From NCBI RefSeq assembly GCF_047675955.1, contig NC_132912.1, forward strand, positions 80,624,382 to 80,688,381: a stretch of DNA of 64,000 nucleotides. The letters run 5' to 3'. Shown here piece by piece: positions 56,606 through 64,000 of the stretch (position 1 is its first letter; each line of letters begins with the position of its first letter). The notes beneath the pieces are model-generated. The model made no database searches. It was not told the DNA's origin and worked only from the letters and a program-made list of their open reading frames with translations. A program made the translations under genes and the position numbers. The stretch is from Chlorocebus sabaeus. Its lineage: Eukaryota; Chordata; Mammalia; Primates; Cercopithecidae.

Positions 56606-57187
56606 AAAGAAAGTTTTATTCCTTTTCATTTAGGTCTAAAATCTATTTTGAGTTAATTTTTTTTTGTGTATGGCGTGAGGTAGGAGTCCAACTTCATCCA
56701 TTTGAACATGAATATTCAGTTGCACAGCACCATTTGTTGATAAGAATTCTTTCCATAATGAATTGTCTTGGCATTTTTTTTTTTGAAAACCAAGTAAATA
56801 TAAATGTAAGAGTTTATTTCTGGACTCTCAATTTTAGTCTATTCATCTATAGGTCTATGTTGATGCTAGTACCACATTGTCTGTGACATGAGTGTAGCTT
56901 TGCAGTAAGTGTTGAAATCAGGAAGTGTGAGTCCACCAGACTTGTTCTTTTCAAGATCATTTTCGATATTCTGGATCTCTTGAATTTTCATATGAAATTT
57001 GTGATCACCTTGACAATTTCTGTGAAAGAAGCAGCTAGGATTTTATTAGGCATTGGATTGAATATGTAGATCAATTTGGGAGGTATTGCCATCCTAACAA
57101 CATTAAGTCTCCCAATCCATGAACATAGGACATCTTTCTATTTATTTAGATCTTCTTTTAAGTTCTTTTAAAAACGTATTACAGTTC

Positions 57188-57488
57188 TTTTTTTTTTTTT
57201 TTTTTTTTTTGAGATGGAGTCTTGGTCTGTCATCTAGGCTGGAGTGCAATGGTGGGAGGCTCACTGCAACCTCTGCCTCCCGAGTTCAAGTGATTTTCTT
57301 GCTTCAGCCTCCCAAGTAGCTGTGATTACAGGCACGTGACACCACACCTGGCTAATTTTTGTATTTTTAGTAGAGATGGGGTTTCACCATTTTGGCTAGG
57401 CTGGTCTCGAACTCCTGACCTCAGATGATCTGCCTAACTCGGCCTCTCAAAGTGCTGGGATTACAGGCGTGAGCCACTGGGCCCAGCC
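57188..57488 (-). mobile_element. Alu (AluS-type)
   Basis: Minus-strand Alu with about 22 T at its start, inserted in L1 ORF2. Confidence 0.95.
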
Positions 57489-57845
57489 ATGTAGTATAGT
57501 TTTTAGTGTAAAAGTTTCGCACTTCTTTTGTTAAATTTATTACTAAGTGCTTATTCTTTTTGATGCCATTGTAAATGAAGTTGCTTTATTAATTTCTTTT
57601 TTTAGTTTTTATTGCTAGTGTATGGAAATATGACTGCTTTTTATATACTGATACAGAATTCTGCAAACTTTCCAAATTTATTTATTACTTCTAATAATTT
57701 CTAGTGGATACCTTAACCTTTTTTTAAGGAAAGACCATGTCATCTGTTAAAAGAGTTATTTTTATTTCTTCCTTTCCAATCTGGATGCCTTTTGCTGCTT
57801 GTTCTTACTAAATTGCTATGGCTAGAGCCACCAGTTTAATGTTTC

Positions 57846-58705
57846 TGGATCAATGTGTGAGTCTATAAGTTGGCCAGTTTGGTTGTGCTTGTCTGGGCAT
57901 AGCTGGGTTCAACTGCATATGACCGTCTATAGCTCTACACTGAGGCAGTAGACTCTAGAATGGAAGTTGGGTTTAAATCTTCTCTACAGTCTTTTTGAAC
58001 CTGTGGCTACCAATATTTGTTGGATCACTGGAGTACACGAGGCTAAGTCCAAGCCATGAAAACACCTCTATAGTTTCTGCTTATGTCAATGGGACAGGAA
58101 ATATACTCTGCTCGGAAAGACAGGGTATTGCAAAGCTAAGGAAAAGAGGGGTAAATGTGTATTTTTATTAGAGAGAAATGAGTAACCAGGACAAACAACC
58201 TGAATTGAAAAAAGTCTGGGGGTAAAGATGGTATGAGGGACAAGTTAGAGAAAGTATTTTCGCATTAGATTCATAGTACTTTCTTTGCTTATATGTTATC
58301 GATGGGTAGTTTGATCAGATCTGCTATTTAACAAAATTAGTTCATTCACTCATTCAACATTTACCTCTGTGCTACCACTCTGTCAGGTAGCAGAGTTCAC
58401 ACAGTTCTCTCCTTACAGGTCCTTTGCTCCTTCAGGTAGATTCCTACATCACTCTTTGTGTGCTTCCCTACATTCTGCCCATATACCTGTAGCACTTTTT
58501 ATTAAATTTGCCTCAAATTGTCCTAATTTAGGTCTGTTACTTGTTTCTTGCTAGAACCATGACTAATATATATTTATTGATAAGAGTTTCAAATAATGCC
58601 ACTGCAATTATTAAAATAAGACTACTCAGTATAACATTTCACCATTTTTTGTACTTCTTTTTATCCTTACAAAATATCCCTCCAGGAAAACATAGCCAAA
58701 ATGTG
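57846..58705. other. No firmly recognised element
   Basis: Unassigned. The part at 57875-58100 reads like an old DNA-transposon or LTR remnant and 58340-58500 like worn L2 text, but neither is firm. Confidence 0.4.
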
Positions 58706-58708
58706 TTT

Positions 58709-59335
58709 TAAAGTGTGTTGCTTTTTTATTGCTATCATAATATATTACTACAAACTTAGCAATGTAAAACAACACCAATGTGTCATCTCACAGTTCTATA
58801 GGTCAGAAGTCCAGGTTGGCTTGGCTGGTTTCTCTGCTTCAGGTTTTGCAAGGCTAAATCAAGAGTTGGCCAGCCTGGGCACTTATCTGGATGCTCTGGG
58901 GGAAAATTCACTTCCAATCTCACTCGGGTTGTTGACACAAATCAGTGTCTTATGGCTGCAGGACTGAGGTCCCCATTTCTCTGCTGACTGTCAGCTTGGG
59001 ACCACAGTAAGCTCCTAGAGGCTACCCTCTAGTTCTGGGGAATGGGTCTCTCCATCTCAGTGTCAGCCACAGCACATTGAGTCCTTTTTATGCTTGGAAT
59101 CTCTCTGATTTCCACTTCTGCAACGTCTCTTCTGCTTTCAGTCAAAGTTCTCTGCTTTAAAGGTTTATGTGATTAGATCAGACCCACCTAAATATTTCAG
59201 GCAAATTTTCCTGTATAAAGTCTATACCTTTAATTGCATCTGCAAAGTCTTTTTTGCCATTTTAATGTAACCTATTCAGAAGGTCCAGGGATTAAAGTGA
59301 GGATGTCTTTGAAGACCATTATTCTGCCTACCACA
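58709..59335 (-). mobile_element. MLT1-type MaLR LTR
   Basis: Minus-strand reading starts TGTGGTAGGCAGAATAATGG at 59335 and includes the text for 'ccaggttggcttggc', 'tgcttggaatctctctgatttccac', 'ttgcatctgcaaagtc'. It ends near 58709 at 'aaacttagcaatgtaaaacaacacc' followed by 'attgctatcata'. The 88-codon plus frame across it is chance. Confidence 0.9.
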
Positions 59336-59360
59336 TAAAGACATTTAAAAAATGATTTTC

Positions 59361-59749
59361 GCGGTCTGCCGCGGTGGCTCACGCCTGTAATCCCAACACT
59401 TTGGGAGGCCGAGGCAAGCGGATCACGAGGTCAGGAGATCAAGACCATCCTGGCCGACACGGTGAAAGCCCGTCTCTACTAAAAAAAAATACAAAAAAAA
59501 AAAAAAAAAATTAGCTGGGCGTGGTGGCAGGCGCCTGTAGTCCCAGCTACTTGGGAGGCTGAGGTAGGAGAATGGCGTAAACCTGGGCCGCGGGTGGGGT
59601 TGGGGGGGGTGGGGGGGGTGAGGGGGGCGGGGCGGGGGGGCCGGGGGGGTGGGGGGGGCGGGGGCGGCGGGGGCAGAACTTGCAGTGAGCCGAGATTGCA
59701 CCACTGCACTCCAGCCTGGGCGACAGAGCAAGATTCCGTCTCAAAAAAA
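59361..59749 (+). mobile_element. Alu (AluY-type) with guanine-rich expansion
   Basis: Young Alu body, flanked by AATGATTTTC (59351-59360) and AATTATTTTC (59750-59759). The right arm contains about 80 extra bases of G-rich sequence between 'aacctggg' and 'aacttgcagtgag', where AluY has only 'aggcgg'. Confidence 0.95.
59588..59675 (+). repeat. G-rich expansion (potential G-quadruplex)
   Basis: Runs of four to nine G separated by single T, C, CC or TT. Many possible four-run sets fit a G-quadruplex pattern. Its antisense creates the proline/arginine-rich frames at 59423-59744, which are not genes. Confidence 0.93.
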
Positions 59750-59819
59750 AATTATTTTCTCTGTGATTATGTCACCAACTTAATACATAGTTAAGATTAC
59801 TTGTTTAGGTAATTTTTTA

Positions 59820-60130
59820 AAACTTTTTCTTTCAGAATAATTTTAGACTTACCAAAGAGTTGCAAAGATGGACCATACAATAATTCCCATATTCCTTTGT
59901 TCGGGTTAGTTTTGACTTCTAGAAATTTGTTGTTTTTTAAATTATGTAAAATATTTTATTTTGTTTTGTTTCAGTTCTGTAGAATATTCACATGATTCCA
60001 AAATCAAAATTGTAAAACCAGATACATTCCGAGATTTGGCTTCATACCATCTTACCTTACTCTTCTTTCTTTTCCCTTTAAAAAATCACTCTTTTACTCC
60101 CACTTATCTGCAGATACCCCCAAATGCTAT
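59820..60130 (-). mobile_element. Old L1 3' region fragment
   Basis: 'gaataattttagacttaccaaagagttgcaaagatgg' and 'cacatgattccaaaatcaaaattgtaaaaccagatacattc' resemble antisense mammalian L1 3' text. Confidence 0.5.
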
Positions 60131-60539
60131 TATATCCCTTAGCCTTTCCTACCTGAAATAGTGATTCTTCAGAGGTTGTTTCCTCTTTCCTCCGGTGTTT
60201 TTAATCAGGAAAGCGGAAAATACTATGATGGAGCTTAATGATATATTCTGCCCAAGTAGAGCAGAGACTAGCAAGGGCTTCAGGTGGAACATTCAGGTGT
60301 CTACTCAATCACAGACCACATTCCCACCACTCCATGGAATCACTGGATATCATTCAATACAGCTTATCAGAGTTACTTCAACTGACCATATGGCCTATAT
60401 TCCAAACACCATCAATAGTACAACCATCATCAGTTTGAAAACATTTTAAGGGGAATAAAAAGAGTATGTCCACATTAAATGAGCACATAGACTGTGTGGG
60501 ATGCATTCCAGTTTCGAAAGTGTAAAAAGCATAAGATAG
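60131..60539. other. No recognised element
   Basis: Unassigned; an 84-codon frame (60195) has no recognisable feature. Confidence 0.45.
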
Positions 60540-60550
60540 AAATACATCTT

Positions 60551-60857
60551 GGCCAGGTGCAGTGGCTCACGCCTGTAATCCCAGCACTTTGGGAGGCCAA
60601 GGTGGGAGGATCACAAGGTCAGGAGTTCGAGTCCAGCCTGACCAACATGGTGAAACGCCGTCTCTACTGAAAATACAAAAATTAACCGGGTGTGGTGGCA
60701 TGCACCTGTAATCCCATCTACTTGGGAGGCTGAAGCAGGAGAATCACTTGAACCTGGGAGGTGGAAGTTGCAGTGAGCAGAGATCGTGCCACTGCACTGC
60801 AGCCTGGGTGACAGAATGAGACTCCATCTCAAAAATAAATAAATAAATAAATAATAA
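60551..60857 (+). mobile_element. Alu (AluS-type)
   Basis: Full dimer with (AAAT)n tail. AAATACATCTT flanks it at 60540-60550 (last ten bases AATACATCTT) and 60858-60868. Confidence 0.96.
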
Positions 60858-60949
60858 AAATACATCTTAGAACAAGGAAATATGGTCCAATCCAAGTCAT
60901 TCTGTAGTTAGATTAGACCCAACCTGAATATTGTCTTCTTTCTTTTTTT

Positions 60950-61423
60950 TTTAAATCAATTTGTAATTGTGGCAAAGTATGCATAACAAAATTTATTACC
61001 TTAACCACAGTTCAGTGATATTAAATACATTCATAATGTTGTGCTACCATCACCACCATCTATCTCCATAACTCCTTTCATTTCGTAAAATTGAAATGTT
61101 GTATTATCCCCTGGCAACCATCACTCTTCTTTTTGTCACTATGGTGTTGACTACTCTAAACACATCATATTAGTGGAATCATATAGTATTTGTCCTTCTG
61201 TGACTGACTTATTTCACGTAGCATAATGTCTTCAGTGTTCATCCATGTTATAGCATATGTTGAAATTTCCTTCCTTTTTAAGGTTGAATAATATTTCTTT
61301 GTATGTATACACTATATTTTGCTTATCCATTCATCCATCAATGGACACTTGGATTGTTTTCATGTTTTAGCTATTAAAAATAATGCTGCTAAAGACTTCA
61401 GTGTACAAATATCTCTTATTTGT
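60950..61423 (-). mobile_element. Old L1 3' end
   Basis: Antisense: 'tttgtaattgtggcaaagtatgcataac', 'gtgctaccatcaccaccatctatctcc', 'ccctggcaaccatcactcttc', 'gcataatgtcttcagtgttcatccatgttat', 'ccatcaatggacacttgg', 'aataatgctgct'. It stops where the next element's 3' UTR text begins. Confidence 0.82.
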
Positions 61424-61608
61424 GGTTCCCAAGGAGATTACACTTAATACCTTAAAGTTATAATGCTGTAATTTGAATTTATAGTAGCTTAACTTTAATA
61501 ACACACAACTTTGCTCCTTTACAGCTTCTTTTTCGTCTCTTTCAATTGTCAATATCACAAAATTACATTTATACATTGTGTACCCCAAAGCATAAACTAA
61601 TAATTTTT

Positions 61609-61775
61609 AAAATATATTAGTCTCTTAAATTATGTAGAGAATAAAATATGAAGTTACAAGCCAATGTTATAATAATACTAGATTTTAATCTAATAATGTT
61701 TTAATGTATTAGTCTCTTAAGTCATATGGAAAACAAAAATGTAGTTACAAACCATTATAATACTTTTATAATTGT
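61609..61775. repeat. Tandem duplication, 92-base period
   Basis: Two diverged copies of 'tattagtctcttaa(a/g)t(t/c)atatg...gtagttacaa(g/a)cca' start at 61615 and 61707, inside the HAL1-like 3' UTR. Confidence 0.75.
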
Positions 61776-62095
61776 CCATGTAATTACCTTTACTGAGATC
61801 TCTATTTCTTCATACAGCTTTTAGTTACTGTATAATATCCTTTTATTTTATCCTGCAGAACTCCCTTAAGCACTTCTTGCAGAAAAGTTCTCATGGTCAC
61901 AAACTCCCTCAGCTTTCGTTTATCCGTGAATGTCTTATTTTCTCCCTCACTTTTGAAAGACAGTTTCGTCAGATATAGAATTACTGGTGGGTAGTTATTT
62001 CCATTTAGATTTAGCCCTTTGAGTATGTTGGCCCATTGCCTACTGGCCTCTGAAGATTCTGATGAGAAATATGCTGATAATATTATTAAGGATCC

Positions 62096-62356
62096 GGAGG
62101 CCGAGACGGGCGGATCACGAGGTCAGGAGATCGAGACCATCCTGGCGAACACGGTGAAACCCCGTCTCTACTAAAAATACAAAAAACTAGCCGGGCGAGG
62201 TGGCGGGCGCCTGTAGTCCCAGCTACTCCGGAGGCTGAGGCAGGAGAATGGCGTAAACCCGGGAGGCGGAGCTTGCAGTGAACTGAGATCCGGCCACTGC
62301 ACTCCAGCCTGGGCGACAGAGCCAGACTCCGTCTCAAAAAAAAAAAAAAAAAAAAG
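62096..62356 (+). mobile_element. Alu (AluY, Old World monkey AluYR-like), 5'-truncated
   Basis: Starts at 'ggaggccgagacgggcgg', so about 40 bases are missing from the 5' end. GGATCC flanks it at 62090-62095 and 62357-62362, copying HAL1 text, so truncation occurred on insertion. Low divergence. It differs from human AluY at 'gagacggg', 'aaactagccgggcgaggtgg', 'ggcgtaaaccc', and 'gagatccggccactgc', a set I associate with monkey AluYR. Confidence 0.93.
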
Positions 62357-63931
62357 GGATCCCTTGTATGTGACATGTTGTTTCTCTCTTGCCACTTTCT
62401 TACCTTTTCTTTCAAAAGTTTAATTACAAGGTGTCTCATTGTGGGACACTTTCAGTTCATCCTACGTGGGGTTTATTGAGGTTCTTGGATGTTTATATTC
62501 ATATGTTTCATCAAATTTGGGAAGTTTTCAGCCATTATTATTTTTGCATATTCTCTCTGCCCCTCTTTTTATCTCTTCTTCTGAGACTCTCATGTTAGTT
62601 ATGTTGGTTTGCTTAACGAAGTCCCACAAGTCCCTTCAGCTCTCTTCCTTTAATTTTATTTCTTTCTGTTCTCAGACTCTATAATTTTCACTGTCATATT
62701 TTCAAGATTCCCGATTATTTATTCTGCCTGCTCAAATCTGCCTTTGGGTCCCTCTTGTGAGTTTTTAATTTCAGTTATTATACATTTTAGCTCCAGTATT
62801 TCTTTTCGGTTTCTTGTTAGGCTTTCTATCTCTTCATTGATATTTCCATTTCTTCATACATGTTTTCTTGGCTTTCTTTGCATCTTCTTTAGTTCACTGA
62901 GCATCTTTAAGACAGTTGTTTTCAAATATTTATCTAGTAGGTTCTCCATCAGGTCTTTCCAGGAACAATTTCTGTTGGTTTATTTTTTTCTATGTCAAGC
63001 CATACATTTTTAATTTCTCTGTGTGCCTTGTGATTTTTTTTTTTTTAGTTTTGCTTTGTGATTTTTTTGTTGAAAACTGGGCATTTGAATCTAATAATGC
63101 TGTAATTCTGAAAATCAGATTTTTCTCCCTCCCAGGGTTTGCTGATTTTTGTTATTGTGTTTTTAAAAATTGTTTTGGAGGTTTTTCAATTGTTGGAGGG
63201 TGTCTCTTTGCCAAGGATCAGCCTGAGGTATAAACTTAAGGTCTTCTTAAGTCTTTTCTGGGTCTGCATCTTCTCCTTGGCATCCATGGTCACTTTCTAA
63301 TTTTCCTAGATTTTATGGGTGTCTTACAAGTTTTCAAGTCTTTAATGCCTGGCTCCCAAAAGGGGAAAAAACAAAGAAATGAAAACGAAGAGGGAAAGAA
63401 AAGGCCACTGGCCTTTAAGTTCTTTGGAGGTCACTTCCACTGGAGGAAAAGAGGCCTGAAACAATGAGAGAAGTGCAAAAACAATGGCCGCCTGCTTCTT
63501 GTCTGTACCACAGTGATCAGGAGCAGCAATCATCAATCAGAGCACAAATCCTCAATATTTGGAAAACAGAATGCTTTTTGTTCATCCTGGCTCCTACAAG
63601 CTGTGAGCAAGCTGCTCCTGGAACACAGGCACACTTGCCTGGGTGTAGGGATGAGTGGCTGCTACTGTGTTAAAAGCTAATATTGACTAAAATTAGCTAC
63701 AATTTACCATCTTAACCTTCTTTGGTAGTTGCAAGCTTTCAATAGACTACAGAGTTCCACAGTAGTTACATCAGACAGATTCTGCCAGTGCAATTTTTGT
63801 CAATATGCAGAGAGAGATTCCTGGTGCTTCCTACTCTGCCATCTTCTGAGAATACTTTGTTTCCTATATATTTTCAAATTTTTCAGGGAGAAAAAATTTG
63901 AAAGGTTGCCCCTTTCTTGGAAGTATATATT

Positions 63932-64000
63932 ATTTTATTTTCTTTTTTTTTCTTTTTTTTTAAAATTATACTTTAAGTTCTAGGGTACATGTGCATAACG
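63932..64000 (-). mobile_element. Primate L1 3' end, runs off the window
   Basis: T-rich tail, then 'attatactttaagttctagggtacatgtgca', the reverse complement of the young primate L1 3' terminus. Most of the element lies beyond 64000, so its length is unknown. Confidence 0.92.

Larger units (their letters stand above)
54985..57845 (-). mobile_element. Old L1 ORF2 region, split by three Alus
   Basis: Antisense L1 text in order from its 3' end: 'aaatggaatcatacaatg', 'gaataatgctgctatgaaca', 'gtttttgtttgtttgcagtg', 'tttgttgataagaattctttcc', 'aagtctcccaatccatgaacatagg', 'tggatgccttttgctgcttgttc'. About 1.9 kb once the Alus are removed. No open frame. Confidence 0.88.
61424..63847 (-). mobile_element. 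HAL1/old L1: 5' UTR, ORF1 and 3' UTR, ORF2 absent
   Basis: On the minus strand the 5' end reads AGAAGATGGCAGAGTAGGAA at 63847. ORF1 text follows (about 63200 to 61900), including the antisense 'ggaagttttcagccattatta' and 'gtcccacaagtcccttcagctctcttcc', then a 3' UTR ('tgtggttcccaaggagattacacttaa') with no ORF2 between. An ORF1-only layout is the mark of HAL1 (half-L1). Frames are broken. An AluY interrupts it at 62096-62356. Confidence 0.75.

Noticed and set aside
59423..59744. Proline/arginine-rich proteins on both strands
   Set aside because: Translation of the G-rich expansion inside an AluY.

Overview
This window is primate nuclear DNA made almost entirely of intergenic or intronic repeats. 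I count 42 Alu copies, many L1 fragments of all ages, L2 and MIR relics, MaLR (THE1 and MLT1) and ERV-type LTRs, and hAT DNA transposon remnants. I found no intact protein-coding gene, no convincing exon, no tRNA or other functional RNA gene, no CRISPR array and no bacterial-type operon. Most open reading frames here are translations of Alu or L1 sequence.

Several young AluY copies carry bases that, from memory, are typical of the Old World monkey AluYR lineages rather than human AluY. The clearest is at 62096-62356. The source is therefore probably a cercopithecine monkey such as macaque, baboon or vervet rather than human, though this is a recollection-based call that needs an alignment.

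Layout. 1-6.6 kb: L1 3' ends, three Alus, an MLT1 LTR split by an Alu, and a perfect hairpin at 1800-1835. 6.6-14.5 kb: old L1 sequence on the plus strand interrupted by Alus, a THE1 solo LTR with a 5-bp target duplication, a small hAT element, then an L2 3' end split by two Alus. 14.6-24 kb: an ancient repeat with an L2-like start, six Alus, the longest repeat-poor stretch (17.4-20.9 kb), and a MIR split by an LTR. 24.6-25.6 kb: an L1MA-type 3' end. 26.2-27.9 kb: a full-length processed pseudogene of phosphoglycerate mutase 1 (PGAM1) on the minus strand with two nonsense codons and a target duplication. 29.8-34.9 kb: old L1 pieces and a degraded autonomous hAT transposon. A further retrocopy of an unidentified transcript (32102-34241) is inserted into that hAT, and it was itself later hit by an Alu and an L1. 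35.6-46 kb: LTRs, L2, Alus, an unclassified repeat present twice, and a GC-rich poly(A)-tailed candidate retrocopy. 46-54.7 kb: paired Alus sharing one target site, old L1 on the minus strand, and an L1 split by an AluY. 55-64 kb: old L1 ORF2 on the minus strand, an MLT1 LTR, an AluY with a guanine-rich expansion, a HAL1/L1 ORF1 and 5' region on the minus strand, and a young L1 running off the end.

The elements do not work together as a system. They form a stratigraphy of insertions, and the order of nested insertions can be read at several sites. I see no strong evidence for a new biological system. The best leads are the unidentified retrocopy, the poly(A)-tailed GC-rich segment, the guanine-rich Alu expansion and the duplicated unclassified repeat.
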